In this document: in pieces, positions 11,247 through 24,136 of the stretch
How the letters are laid out: the number at the start of each line of letters is the position of its first letter
How positions within the stretch are numbered: the stretch's first letter is position 1
Assembly: GCA_963170055.1 (NCBI GenBank)
Contig: CAUJGJ010000371.1
Coordinates: 3,127,511-3,191,510, forward strand
Source: Halisarca cf. caerulea
Lineage: Eukaryota; Porifera; Demospongiae; Chondrillida; Halisarcidae
Length of the DNA stretch: 64,000 nucleotides
Reading direction: 5' to 3'
Made by a program: the position numbers and the translations under genes
Notes under the pieces: generated by a model
Seen by the model: the letters and a program-made list of their open reading frames with translations, nothing else
What the model was told of the DNA's origin: nothing
Databases searched by the model: none

Positions 11247-11826
11247 GTTCTTATTTCCAAAAGTAGTTTAAATACTTTGCAAAATTAAAATCTTGCTATT
11301 TGTTCGTTTTAAAAATACTTTGTTCACTTTCTGAGATGTTTGAATTTTGACTATTTCATGCTCTTCTTAATTTTAAAGTAATGTTTCTAACGTTCTTATT
11401 TCCAAAAGTTGTTTAAATACTTTGCAAATTTAAAATCTTGCTATTTGTTCGTTTTAAAAATACTTTGTTCATTTTCTGAGATGCTTGAATTTTGACTATT
11501 TCATGCTCTTCTTAATTTTAAAGTAATGTTTCTAACGTTCTTATTTCCAAAAGTTGTTTAAATACTTTGCAAATTTAAAATCTTGCTATTTGTTCGTTAT
11601 AAAAATACTTTGTTCACTTTCTGAGATGTTTGAATTTTGACTATTTCATGCTCTTCTTAATTTTAAAGTAATGTTTCTAACGTTCTTATTTCCAAAAGTA
11701 GTTTAAATACTTTGCAAATTTAAAATCTTGCTATTTGTTCATTATAAAAATACTTTGTTCACTTTCTGAGATGTTTGAATTTTGACTATTTCATGCTCTT
11801 CTTAATTTTAAAGTAATGTTTCTAAC

Positions 11827-13566
11827 GTTCTTATTTCCAAAAGTAGTTTAAATACTTTGCAAATTTAAAATCTTGCTATTTGTTCGTTATAAAAATACTT
11901 TGTTCACTTTCTGAGATGTTTGAATTTTGACTATTTCATGCTCTTCTTAATTTTAAAGTAATGTTTCTAACGTTCTTATTTCCAAAAGTTGTTTAAATAC
12001 TTTGCAAATTTAAAATCTTGCTATTTGTTCGTTTTAAAAATACTTTGTTCACTTTCTGAGGTGTTTGAATTTTGACTATTTCATGCTCTTCTTAATTTTA
12101 AAGTAATGTTTGTAACGTTCTTATTTCCAAAAGTTGTTTAAATACTTTGCAAATTTAAAATCTTGCTATTTGTTCGTTTTAAAAATACTTTGTTCATTTT
12201 CTGAGATGCTTGAATTTTGACTATTTCATGCTCTTCTTAATTTTAAAGTAATGTTTCTAACGTTCTTATTTCCAAAAGTTGTTTAAATACTTTGCAAATT
12301 TAAAATCTTGCTATTTGTTCGTTATAAAAATACTTTGTTCACTTTCTGAGATGTTTGAATTTTGACTATTTCATGCTCTTCTTAATTTTAAAGTAATGTT
12401 TCTAACGTTCTTATTTCCAAAAGTTGTTTAAATACTTTGCAAATTTAAAATCTTTCTATTTGTTCGTTATAAAAATACTTTGTTCACTTTCTGAGATGTT
12501 TGAATTTTGACTATTTCATGCTCTTCTTAATTTTAAAGTAATGTTTCTAACGTTCTTATTTCCAAAAGTTGTTTAAATACTTTGCAAATTTAAAATCTTG
12601 CTATTTGTTCGTTATAAAAATACTTTGTTCACTTTCTGAGATGTTTGAATTTTCACTATTTCATGCTCTTCTTAATTTTAAAGTAATGTTTCTAACGTTC
12701 TTATTTCCAAAAGTTGTTTAAATACTTTGCAAATTTAAAATCTTGCTATTTGTTCGTTATAAAAATACTTTGTTCACTTTCTGAGATGTTTGAATTTTGA
12801 CTATTTCATGCTCTTCTTAATTTTAAAGTAATGTTTCTAACGTTCTTATTTCCAAAAGTTGTTTAAATACTTTGCAAATTTAAAATCTTGCTATTTGTTC
12901 GTTTTAAAAATACTTTGTTCACTTTCTGAGATGTTTGAATTTTGACTATTTCATGCTCTTCTTAATTTTAAAGTAATGTTTCTAACGTTCTTATTTCCAA
13001 AAGTAGTTTAAATACTTTGCAAATTTAAAATCTTGCTATTTGTTCATTATAAAAATACTTTGTTCACTTTCTGAGATGTTTGAATTTTCACTATTTCATG
13101 CTCTTCTTAATTTTAAAGTAATGTTTCTAACGTTCTTATTTCCAAAAGTAGTTTAAATACTTTGCAAATTTAAAATCTTGCTATTTATTCGTTTTAAAAA
13201 TACTTTGTTCACTTTCTGAGATGTTTGAATTTTGACTATTTCATGCTCTTCTTAATTTTAAAGTAATGTTTCTAACGTTCGTATTTCCAAAAGTTGTTTA
13301 AATACTTTGCAAATTTAAAATCTTGCTATTTGTTCGTTATAAAAATACTTTGTTCACTTTCTGCGATGTTTGAATTTTGACTATTTCATGCTCTTCTTAA
13401 TTTTAAAGTAATGTTTCTAACGTTCTTATTTCCAAAAGTTGTTTAAATACTTTGCAAAATTAAAATCTTGCTATTTGTTCGTTATAAAAATACTTTGTTC
13501 ACTTTCTGAGATGTTTGAATTTTGACTATTTCATGCTCTTCTTAATTTTAAAGTAATGTTTCTAAC
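11827..13566 (+). repeat. 12-monomer block, right copy of the dispersed duplication
   Basis: This block matches 4207-5947 unit by unit. Small differences are private: unit 12407 has T at p49 (CTTTCTATT), and unit 12842 lacks the T-rich cluster of unit 5222. Its right end, from 12842 onward, is also the start of a 10-monomer repeat. Confidence 0.83.
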
Positions 13567-15451
13567 GTTCTTATTTCCAAAAGTTGTTTAAATACTTTGC
13601 AAATTTAAAATCTTGCTATTTGTTCGTTTTAAATATACTTTGTTCATTTTCTGAGATGCTTGAATTTTGACTATTTCATGCTCTTCTTAATTTTAAAGTA
13701 AAGTTTCTAACGTTCTTATTTCCAAAAGTAGTTTAAATACTTTGCAAATTTAAAATCTTGCTATTTGTTCGTTTTAAAAATACTTTGTTCACTTTCTGAG
13801 ATGTTTGAATTTTGACTATTTCATGCTCTTCTTAATTTTAAAGTAATGTTTCTAACGTTCTTATTTCCAAAAGTTGTTTAAATACTTTGCAAATTTAAAA
13901 TCTTGCTATTTGTTCGTTTTAAAAATACTTTCTTCATTTTCTGAGATGCTTGAATTTTGACTATTTCATGCTCTTCTTAATTTTAAAGTAATGTTTCTAA
14001 CGTTCTTATTTCCAAAAGTTGTTTAAATACTTTGCAAATTTAAAATCTTGCTATTTGTTCGTTATAAAAATACTTTGTTCACCTTCTGAGATGTTTGAAT
14101 TTTGACTATTTCATGCTCTTCTTAATTTTAAAGTAATGTTTCTAACGTTCTTATTTCCAAAAGTTGTTTAAATACTTTGCAAATTTAAAATCTTGCTATT
14201 TGTTCGTTATAAAAATACTTTTTTCACTTTCTGAGATGTTTGAATTTTGACTATTTCATGCTCTTCTTAATTTTAAAGTAATGTTTCTAACGTTCTTATT
14301 TCCAAAAGTTGTTTAAATACTTTGCAAATTTAAAATCTTGCTATTTGTTCGTTTTAAAAATACTTTGTTCACTTTCTGAGATGTTTGAATTTTGACTATT
14401 TCATGCTCTTCTTAATTTTAAAGTAATGTTTCTAACGTTCTTATTTCCAAAAGTAGTTTAAATACTTTGCAAATTTAAAATCTTGCTATTTGTTCATTAT
14501 AAAAATACTTTGTTCACTTTCTAAGATGTTTGAATTTTCACTATTTCATGCTCTTCTTAATTTTAAAGTAATGTTTCTAACGTTCTTATTTCCAAAAGTA
14601 GTTTAAATACTTTGCAAATTTAAAATCTTGCTATTTATTCGTTTTAAAAATACTTTGTTCACTTTCTGAGATGTTTGAATTTTGACTATTTCATGCTCTT
14701 CTTAATTTTAAAGTAATGTTTCTAACGTTCGTATTTCCAAAAGTTGTTTAAATACTTTGCAAATTTAAAATCTTGCTATTTGTTCGTTATAAAAATACTT
14801 TGTTCACTTTCTGCGATGTTTGAATTTTGACTATTTCATGCTCTTCTTAATTTTAAAGTAATGTTTCTAACGTTCTTATTTCCAAAAGTTGTTTAAATAC
14901 TTTGCAAAATTAAAATCTTGCTATTTGTTCGTTATAAAAATACTTTGTTCACTTTCTGAGATGTTTGAATTTTGACTATTTCATGCTCTTCTTAATTTTA
15001 AAGTAATGTTTCTAACGTTCTTATTTCCAAAAGTTGTTTAAATACTTTGCAAATTTAAAATCTTGCTATTTGTTCGTTTTAAATATACTTTGTTCATTTT
15101 CTGAGATGCTTGAATTTTGACTATTTCATGCTCTTCTTAATTTTAAAGTAAAGTTTCTAACGTTCTTATTTCCAAAAGTAGTTTAAATACTTTGCAAATT
15201 TAAAATCTTGCTATTTGTTCGTTTTAAAAATACTTTGTTCACTTTCTGAGATGTTTGAATTTTGACTATTTCATGCTCTTCTTAATTTTAAAGTAATGTT
15301 TCTAACGTTCTTATTTCCAAAAGTTGTTTAAATACTTTGCAAATTTAAAATCTTGCTATTTGTTCGTTTTAAAAATACTTTGTTCATTTTCTGAGATGTT
15401 TGAATTTTGACTATTTCATGCTCTTCTTAATTTTAAAGTAATGTTTCTAAC
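12842..15451 (+). repeat. 10-monomer (1450-bp) repeat, second copy incomplete
   Basis: Units 12842-14001 (eight monomers) correspond to 14292-15451 at an offset of 1,450 bp: T63; A60 with C103; A56; G5 with C88; A38; TTTAAATATAC with A136; A19 with T63; T81. The last pair differs, because 13857 has C93 and a private CTTTCTTC while 15307 has T93. Units 14002 (C82) and 14147 (CTTTTTTCAC) lie between the copies. Unit 14437 has a private A at p87 (CTAAGATG). Confidence 0.8.
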
Positions 15452-16756
15452 GTTCTTATTTCCAAAAGTTGTTTAAATACTTTGCAAATTTAAAATCTTG
15501 CTATTTGTTCGTTATAAAAATACTTTGTTCACTTTCTGAGATGTTTGAATTTTCACTATTTCATGCTCTTCTTAATTTTAAAGTAATGTTTCTAACGTTC
15601 TTATTTCCAAAAGTAGTTTAAATACTTTGCAAATTTAAAATCTTGCTATTTGTTCGTTATAAAAATACTTTGTTCACCTTCTGAGATGTTTGAATTTTGA
15701 CTATTTCATGCTCTTCTTAATTTTAAAGTAATGTTTCTAACGTTCTTATTTCCAAAAGTTGTTTAAATACTTTGCAAATTTAAAATCTTGCTATTTGTTC
15801 GTTATAAAAATACTTTGTTCACTTTCTGCGATGTTTGAATTTTGACTATTTCATGCTCTTCTTAATTTTAAAGTAATGTTTCTAACGTTCTTATTTCCAA
15901 AAGTTGTTTAAATACTTTGCAAAATTAAAATCTTGCTATTTGTTCGTTATAAAAATACTTTGTTCACTTTCTGAGATGTTTGAATTTTGACTATTTCATG
16001 CTCTTCTTAATTTTAAAGTAATGTTTCTAACGTTCTTATTTCCAAAAGTTGTTTAAATACTTTGCAAATTTAAAATCTTGCTATTTGTTCGTTTTAAATA
16101 TACTTTGTTCATTTTCTGAGATGCTTGAATTTTGACTATTTCATGCTCTTCTTAATTTTAAAGTAAAGTTTCTAACGTTCTTATTTCCAAAAGTAGTTTA
16201 AATACTTTGCAAATTTAAAATCTTGCTATTTGTTCGTTTTAAAAATACTTTGTTCACTTTCTGAGATGTTTGAATTTTGACTATTTCATGCTCTTCTTAA
16301 TTTTAAAGTAATGTTTCTAACGTTCTTATTTCCAAAAGTTGTTTAAATACTTTGCAAATTTAAAATCTTGCTATTTGTTCGTTTTAAAAATACTTTGTTC
16401 ATTTTCTGAGATGTTTGAATTTTGACTATTTCATGCTCTTCTTAATTTTAAAGTAATGTTTCTAACGTTCTTATTTCCAAAAGTTGTTTAAATACTTTGC
16501 AAATTTAAAATCTTGCTATTTGTTCGTTATAAAAATACTTTGTTCACTTTCTGAGATGTTTGAATTTTCACTATTTCATGCTCTTCTTAATTTTAAAGTA
16601 ATGTTTCTAACGTTCTTATTTCCAAAAGTAGTTTAAATACTTTGCAAATTTAAAATCTTGCTATTTGTTCGTTATAAAAATACCTTGTTCACCTTCTGAG
16701 ATGTTTGAATTTTGACTATTTCATGCTCTTCTTAATTTTAAAGTAATGTTTCTAAC
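14727..16756 (+). repeat. 7-monomer HOR, two tandem copies of 1015 bp
   Basis: Units 14727, 14872, 15017, 15162, 15307, 15452 and 15597 match 15742, 15887, 16032, 16177, 16322, 16467 and 16612. The order is C88; A38; TTTAAATATAC with A136; T63; T81 without C93; C103; C82. Differences are G at p5 only in 14727, and an extra T to C (TACCTTG) only in 16612. Confidence 0.88.
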
Positions 16757-17191
16757 GTTCTTATTTCCAAAAGTTGTTTAAATACTTTGCAAATTTAAAA
16801 TCTTGCTATTTGTTCGTTATAAAAATACTTTGTTCACTTTCTGAGATGTTTGAATTTTGACTATTTCATGCTCTTCTTAATTTTAAAGTAATGTTTCTAA
16901 CGTTCTTATTTCCAAAAGTTGTTTAAATACTTTGCAAATTTAAAATCTTGCTATTTGTTCGTTTTAAAAATACTTTGTTCACTTTCTGAGATGTTTGAAT
17001 TTTGACTATTTCATGCTCTTCTTAATTTTAAAGTAATGTTTCTAACGTTCTTATTTCCAAAAGTAGTTTAAATACTTTGAAAATTTAAAATCTTGCTATT
17101 TGTTCGTTTTAAAAATACTTTGTTCACTTTCTGAGATGTTTGAATTTTCACTATTTCATGCTCTTCTTAATTTTAAAGTAATGTTTCTAAC
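16757..17191 (+). repeat. Three-monomer link block
   Basis: Units 16757, 16902 and 17047 connect two HOR blocks. Unit 17047 carries A at p34 (TTTGAAAATT) together with C103. A34 is otherwise found only right of 44 kb, so this is either an independent mutation or a hint of long-range exchange. Confidence 0.65.
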
Positions 17192-19221
17192 GTTCTTATT
17201 TCCAAAAGTAGTTTAAATACTTTGCAAATTTAAAATCTTGCTATTTATTCGTTTTAAAAATACTTTGTTCACTTTCTGAGATGTTTGAATTTTGACTATT
17301 TCATGCTCTTCTTAATTTTAAAGTAATGTTTCTAACGTTCTTATTTCCAAAAGTTGTTTAAATACTTTGCAAATTTAAAATCTTGCTATTTGTTCGTTAT
17401 AAAAATACTTTGTTCACTTTCTGCGATGTTTGAATTTTGACTATTTCATGCTCTTCTTAATTTTAAAGTAATGTTTCTAACGTTCTTATTTCCAAAAGTT
17501 GTTTAAATACTTTGCAAAATTAAAATCTTGCTATTTGTTCGTTATAAAAATACTTTGTTCACTTTCTGAGATGTTTGAATTTTGACTATTTCATGCTCTT
17601 CTTAATTTTAAAGTAATGTTTCTAACGTTCTTATTTCCAAAAGTTGTTTAAATACTTTGCAAATTTAAAATCTTGCTATTTGTTCGTTTTAAATATACTT
17701 TGTTCATTTTCTGAGATGCTTGAATTTTGACTATTTCATGCTCTTCTTAATTTTAAAGTAAAGTTTCTAACGTTCTTATTTCCAAAAGTAGTTTAAATAC
17801 TTTGCAAAATTAAAATCTTGCTATTTGTTCGTTTTAAAAATACTTTGTTCACTTTCTGAGATGTTTGAATTTTGACTATTTCATGCTCTTCTTAATTTTA
17901 AAGTAATGTTTCTAACGTTCTTATTTCCAAAAGTTGTTTAAATACTTTGCAAATTTAAAATCTTGCTATTTGTTCGTTTTAAAAATACTTTGTTCATTTT
18001 CTGAGATGCTTGAATTTTGACTATTTCATGCTCTTCTTAATTTTAAAGTAATGTTTCTAACGTTCTTATTTCCAAAAGTTGTTTAAATACTTTGCAAATT
18101 TAAAATCTTGCTATTTGTTCGTTATAAAAATACTTTGTTCACTTTCTGAGATGTTTGAATTTTGACTATTTCATGCTCTTCTTAATTTTAAAGTAATGTT
18201 TCTAACGTTCTTATTTCCAAAAGTAGTTTAAATACTTTGCAAATTTAAAATCTTGCTATTTGTTCCTTATAAAAATACTTTGTTCACTTTCTGAGATGTT
18301 TGAATTTTCACTATTTCATGCTCTTCTTAATTTTAAAGTAATGTTTCTAACGTTCTTATTTCCAAAAGTAGTTTAAATACTTTGCAAATTTAAAATCTTG
18401 CTATTTATTCGTTTTAAAAATACTTTGTTCACTTTCTGAGATGTTTGAATTTTGACTATTTCATGCTCTTCTTAATTTTAAAGTAATGTTTCTAACGTTC
18501 TTATTTCCAAAAGTTGTTTAAATACTTTGCAAATTTAAAATCTTGCTATTTGTTCGTTATAAAAATACTTTGTTCACTTTCTGCGATGTTTGAATTTTGA
18601 CTATTTCATGCTCTTCTTAATTTTAAAGTAATGTTTCTAACGTTCTTATTTCCAAAAGTTGTTTAAATACTTTGCAAAATTAAAATCTTGCTATTTGTTC
18701 GTTATAAAAATACTTTGTTCACTTTCTGAGATGTTTGAATTTTGACTATTTCATGCTCTTCTTAATTTTAAAGTAATGTTTCTAACGTTCTTATTTCCAA
18801 AAGTTGTTTAAATACTTTGCAAATTTAAAATCTTGCTATTTGTTCGTTTTAAATATACTTTGTTCATTTTCTGAGATGCTTGAATTTTGACTATTTCATG
18901 CTCTTCTTAATTTTAAAGTAATGTTTCTAACGTTCTTATTTCCAAAAGTTGTTTAAATACTTTGCAAATTTAAAATCTTGCTATTTGTTCGTTTTAAAAA
19001 TACTTTGTTCATTTTCTGAGATGCTTGAATTTTGACTATTTCATGCTCTTCTTAATTTTAAAGTAATGTTTCTAACGTTCTTATTTCCAAAAGTTGTTTA
19101 AATACTTTGCAAATTTAAAATCTTGCTATTTGTTCGTTATAAAAATACTTTGTTCACTTTCTGAGATGTTTGAATTTTGACTATTTCATGCTCTTCTTAA
19201 TTTTAAAGTAATGTTTCTAAC
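17192..19221 (+). repeat. 8-monomer HOR followed by a 7-monomer copy
   Basis: The first copy, 17192-18351, has A56; C88; A38; TTTAAATATAC with A136; A19 with A38; T81/C93; plain; C60 (TTCCTTAT) with C103. The second, from 18352, repeats A56; C88; A38; TTTAAATATAC; then goes directly to T81/C93 (18932) and the plain unit at 19077. The A19/A38 monomer is missing, and unit 18787 has T instead of A at p136. This is what an unequal crossover that removes one monomer would leave. Confidence 0.82.
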
Positions 19222-20526
19222 GTTCTTATTTCCAAAAGTTCTTTAAATACTTTGCAAATTTAAAATCTTGCTATTTGTTCGTTATAAAAATACTTTGTTC
19301 ACTTTCTGAGATGTTTGAATTTTGACTATTTCATGCTCTTCTTAATTTTAAAGTAATGTTTCTAACGTTCTTATTTCCAAAAGTAGTTTAAATACTTTGC
19401 AAATTTAAAATCTTGCTATTTGTTCGTTATAAAAATACTTTGTTCACTTTCTGAGATGTTTGAATTTTGACTATTTCATGCTCTTCTTAATTTTAAAGTA
19501 ATGTTTCTAACGTTCTTATTTCCAAAAGTTGTTTAAATACTTTGCAAATTTAAAATCTTGCTATTTGTTCGTTTTAAAAATACTTTGTTCACTTTCTGAG
19601 GTGTTTGAATTTTGACTATTTCATGCTCTTCTTAATTTTAAAGTAATGTTTCTAACGTTCTTATTTCCAAAAGTAGTTTAAATACTTTGCAAATTTAAAA
19701 TCTTGCTATTTGTTCGTTTTAAAAATACTTTGTTCACTTTCTGCGATGTTTGAATTTTGACTATTTCATGCTCTTCTTAATTTTAAAGTAATGTTTGTAA
19801 CGTTTTTATTTCTAAAAGTAGTTTAAATACTTTGCAAATTTAAAATCTTGCTATTTGTTCGTTATAAAAATACTTTGTTCACTTTCTGCGATGTTTGAAT
19901 TTTGACTATTTCATGCTCTTCTTAATTTTAAAGTAATGTTTGTAACGTTTTTATTTCTAAAAGTAGTTTAAATACTTTGCAAATTTAAAATCTTGCTATT
20001 TGTTCGTTATAAAAATACTTTGTTCACTTTCTGAGATGTTTGAATTTTGACTATTTCATGCTCTTCTTAATTTTAAAGTAATGTTTCTAACGTTCTTATT
20101 TCCAAAAGTAGTTTAAATACTTTGCAAATTTAAAATCTTGCTATTTGTTCGTTATAAAAGTACTTTGTTCACTTTCTGCGATGTTTGAATTTTGACTATT
20201 TCATGCTCTTCTTAATTTTAAAGTAATGTTTCTAACGTTCTTATTTCCAAAAGTTGTTTAAATACTTTGCAAATTTAAAATCTTGCTATTTGTTCGTTAT
20301 AAAAATACTTTGTTCACTTTCTGAGGTGTTTGAATTTTCACTATTTCATGCTCTTCTTAATTTTAAAGTAATGTTTCTAACGTTCTTATTTCCAAAAGTT
20401 GTTTAAATACTTTGCAAATTTAAAATCTTGCTATTTGTTCGTTATAAAAATACTTTGTTCACTTTCTGAGATGTTTGAATTTTGACTATTTCATGCTCTT
20501 CTTAATTTTAAAGTAATGTTTCTAAC
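19222..20526 (+). repeat. Mixed block with paired GTTTTTATTTCT units
   Basis: Nine monomers. Unit 19222 has a private C at p20 (AGTTCTTTAAA). Unit 19512 has G90. Units 19802 and 19947 are adjacent T4/T12 monomers, each preceded by a monomer ending with G at p141, so the pairing is with the upstream neighbour. Unit 20092 carries AGTACT (G69). Unit 20237 combines G90 and C103. No complete HOR is visible. Confidence 0.72.
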
Positions 20527-20668
20527 GTTCTTATTTCCAAAAGTTGTTTAAATACTTTGCAAATTTAAAATCTTGCTATTTGTTCGTTATAAAAATACTT
20601 TGTTCACCTTCTGAGATGTTTGAATTTTGACTATTTCATGCTCTTAATTTTAAAGTAATGTTTCTAAC
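20527..20668 (+). repeat. 142-bp monomer, earliest form of the 3-bp-deletion class
   Basis: CTCTTAATTTT replaces CTCTTCTTAATTTT, so one CTT of a CTTCTT pair is gone, as expected from replication slippage. C at p82 (CACCTTC) is also present. The same form, with A after CTCTTA, is seen at 21104-21245 and 34275-34416. Confidence 0.92.
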
Positions 20669-21680
20669 GTTCTTATTTCCAAAAGTTGTTTAAATACTTT
20701 GCAAATTTAAAATCTTGCTATTTGTTCGTTATAAAAATACTTTGTTCACTTTCTGAGATGTTTGAATTTTGACTATTTCATGCTCTTCTTAATTTTAAAG
20801 TAATGTTTCTAACGTTCTTATTTCCAAAAGTAGTTTAAATACTTTGCAAATTTAAAATCTTGCTATTTATTCGTTTTAAAAATACTTTGTTCACTTTCTG
20901 AGATGTTTGAATTTTGACTATTTCATGCTCTTCTTAATTTTAAAGTAATGTTTCTAACGTTCGTATTTCCAAAAGTTGTTTAAATACTTTGCAAATTTAA
21001 AATCTTGCTATTTGTTCGTTATAAAAATACTTTGTTCACTTTCTGAGATGTTTGAATTTTGACTATTTCATGCTCTTCTTAATTTTAAAGTAATGTTTCT
21101 AACGTTCTTATTTCCAAAAGTTGTTTAAATACTTTGCAAATTTAAAATCTTGCTATTTGTTCGTTATAAAAATACTTTGTTCACCTTCTGAGATGTTTGA
21201 ATTTTGACTATTTCATGCTCTTAATTTTAAAGTAATGTTTCTAACGTTCTTATTTCCAAAAGTTGTTTAAATACTTTGCAAATTTAAAATCTTGCTATTT
21301 GTTCGTTATAAAAATACTTTGTTCACTTTCTGAGATGTTTGAATTTTGACTATTTCATGCTCTTCTTAATTTTAAAGTAATGTTTCTAACGTTCTTATTT
21401 CCAAAAGTAGTTTAAATACTTTGCAAATTTAAAATCTTGCTATTTATTCGTTTTAAAAATACTTTGTTCACTTTCTGAGATGTTTGAATTTTGACTATTT
21501 CATGCTCTTCTTAATTTTAAAGTAATGTTTCTAACGTTCGTATTTCCAAAAGTTGTTTAAATACTTTGCAAATTTAAAATCTTGCTATTTGTTCGTTATA
21601 AAAATACTTTGTTCACTTTCTGCGATGTTTGAATTTTGACTATTTTATGCTCTTCTTAATTTTAAAGTAATGTTTCTAAC
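20527..21680 (+). repeat. 4-monomer HOR, two tandem copies of 577 bp
   Basis: Units 20527, 20669, 20814 and 20959 match 21104, 21246, 21391 and 21536. The first of each is a 142-bp monomer with CTCTTAATTTT and C82; the third has A56 and the fourth G5. The copies differ at p88 and p111 of the fourth unit: 20959 has A88 and C111, while 21536 has C88 and T111 (TATTTTATG). Confidence 0.85.
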
Positions 21681-22979
21681 GTTCTTATTTCCAAAAGTTG
21701 TTTAAATACTTTGCAAAATTAAAATCTTGCTATTTGTTCGTTATAAAAGTACTTTGTTCACTTTCTGCGATGTTTGAATTTTGACTATTTCATGCTCTTC
21801 TTAATTTTAAAGTAATGTTTCTAACGTTCTTATTTCCAAAAGTTGTTTAAATACTTTGCAAATTTAAAATCTTGCTATTTGTTCGTTATAAAAATACTTT
21901 GTTCACTTTCTGAGATGTTTGAATTTTCACTATTTCATGCTCTTCTTAATTTTAAAGTAATGTTTCTAACGTTCTTATTTCCAAAAGTTGTTTAAATACT
22001 TTGCAAATTTAAAATCTTGCTATTTGTTCGTTATAAAAATACTTTGTTCACTTTCTGAGATGTTTGAATTTTGACTATTTCATGCTCTTCTTAATTTTAA
22101 AGTAATGTTTCTAACGTTCTTATTTCCAAAAGTTGTTTAAATACTTTGCAAATTTAAAATCTTGCTATTTGTTCGTTATAAAAATACTTTGTTCACCTTC
22201 TGAGATGTTTGAATTTTGACTATTTCATGCTCTTACTTTTAAAGTAATGTTTCTAACGTTCTTATTTCCAAAAGTTGTTTAAATACTTTGCAAATTTAAA
22301 ATCTTGCTATTTGTTCGTTATAAAAATACTTTGTTCACTTTCTGCGATGTTTGAATTTTGACTATTTTATGCTCTTCTTAATTTTAAAGTAATGTTTCTA
22401 ACGTTCTTATTTCCAAAAGTTGTTTAAATACTTTGCAAAATTAAAATCTTGCTATTTGTTCGTTATAAAAGTACTTTGTTCACTTTCTGCGATGTTTGAA
22501 TTTTGACTATTTCATGCTCTTCTTAATTTTAAAGTAATGTTTCTAACGTTCTTATTTCCAAAAGTTGTTTAAATACTTTGCAAATTTAAAATCTTGCTAT
22601 TTGTTCGTTATAAAAATACTTTGTTCACTTTCTGAGATGTTTGAATTTTCACTATTTCATGCTCTTCTTAATTTTAAAGTAATGTTTCTAACGTTCTTAT
22701 TTCCAAAAGTTGTTTAAATACTTTGCAAATTTAAAATCTTGCTATTTGTTCGTTATAAAAATACTTTGTTCACTTTCTGAGATGTTTGAATTTTGACTAT
22801 TTCATGCTCTTCTTAATTTTAAAGTAATGTTTCTAACGTTCTTATTTCCAAAAGTTGTTTAAATACTTTGCAAATTTAAAATCTTGCTATTTGTTCGTTA
22901 TAAAAATACTTTGTTCACCTTCTGAGATGTTTGAATTTTGACTATTTCATGCTCTTACTTTTAAAGTAATGTTTCTAAC
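21536..22979 (+). repeat. 5-monomer HOR, two tandem copies of 722 bp
   Basis: Units 21536, 21681, 21826, 21971 and 22116 match 22258, 22403, 22548, 22693 and 22838. The order is C88 with T111; A38 with G69 and C88; C103; plain; 142-bp unit with C82 and CTCTTACTTTT. G5 is present only in 21536. The first unit of copy 1 overlaps the last unit of the preceding 577-bp HOR, so the new HOR grew out of the older one. Confidence 0.87.
22116..22257 (+). repeat. 142-bp monomer, derived form of the 3-bp-deletion class
   Basis: CTCTTACTTTT is the shortened form with an extra A to C change. The same monomer is found at 22838, 23995, 26309, 27031 and 28188, all with C82. Unit 25877 has the derived 3' part without C82. 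Confidence 0.92.
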
Positions 22980-24136
22980 GTTCTTATTTCCAAAAGTTGT
23001 TTAAATACTTTGCAAATTTAAAATCTTGCTATTTGTTCGTTATAAAAATACTTTGTTCACTTTCTGAGATGTTTGAATTTTGACTATTTCATGCTCTTCT
23101 TAATTTTAAAGTAATGTTTCTAACGTTCTTATTTCCAAAAGTTGTTTAAATACTTTGCAAATTTAAAATCTTGCTATTTGTTCGTTTTAAAAATACTTTG
23201 TTCACTTTCTGAGATGTTTGAATTTTGACTATTTCATGCTCTTCTTAATTTTAAAGTAATGTTTCTAACGTTCTTATTTCCAAAAGTAGTTTAAATACTT
23301 TGCAAATTTAAAATCTTGCTATTTATTCGTTTTAAAAATACTTTGTTCACTTTCTGAGATGTTTGAATTTTGACTATTTCATGCTCTTCTTAATTTTAAA
23401 GTAATGTTTCTAACGTTCGTATTTCCAAAAGTTGTTTAAATACTTTGCAAATTTAAAATCTTGCTATTTGTTCGTTATAAAAATACTTTGTTCACTTTCT
23501 GCGATGTTTGAATTTTGACTATTTTATGCTCTTCTTAATTTTAAAGTAAAGTTTCTAACGTTCTTATTTCCAAAAGTTGTTTAAATACTTTGCAAAATTA
23601 AAATCTTGCTATTTGTTCGTTATAAAAGTACTTTGTTCACTTTCTGCGATGTTTGAATTTTGACTATTTCATGCTCTTCTTAATTTTAAAGTAATGTTTC
23701 TAACGTTCTTATTTCCAAAAGTTGTTTAAATACTTTGCAAATTTAAAATCTTGCTATTTGTTCGTTATAAAAATACTTTGTTCACTTTCTGAGATGTTTG
23801 AATTTTTACTATTTCATGCTCTTCTTAATTTTAAAGTAATGTTTCTAACGTTCTTATTTCCAAAAGTTGTTTAAATACTTTGCAAATTTAAAATCTTGCT
23901 ATTTGTTCGTTATAAAAATACTTTGTTCACTTTCTGAGATGTTTGAATTTTGACTATTTCATGCTCTTCTTAATTTTAAAGTAATGTTTCTAACGTTCTT
24001 ATTTCCAAAAGTTGTTTAAATACTTTGCAAATTTAAAATCTTGCTATTTGTTCGTTATAAAAATACTTTGTTCACCTTCTGAGATGTTTGAATTTTGACT
24101 ATTTCATGCTCTTACTTTTAAAGTAATGTTTCTAAC
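22980..24136 (+). repeat. 8-monomer HOR unit of 1157 bp
   Basis: The order is plain; T63; A56; G5 with C88, T111 and A136; A38 with G69; T103; plain; 142-bp C82 unit. The next stretch, 24137-26018, starts with the same three units, takes a five- to six-unit detour (24572-25151) through a G5/T63 monomer and a T81/C93 monomer, and returns at 25152 to T63; A56; G5/C88/T111/A136; A38/G69; T103. It ends in a single hybrid unit where this HOR has two. Confidence 0.83.
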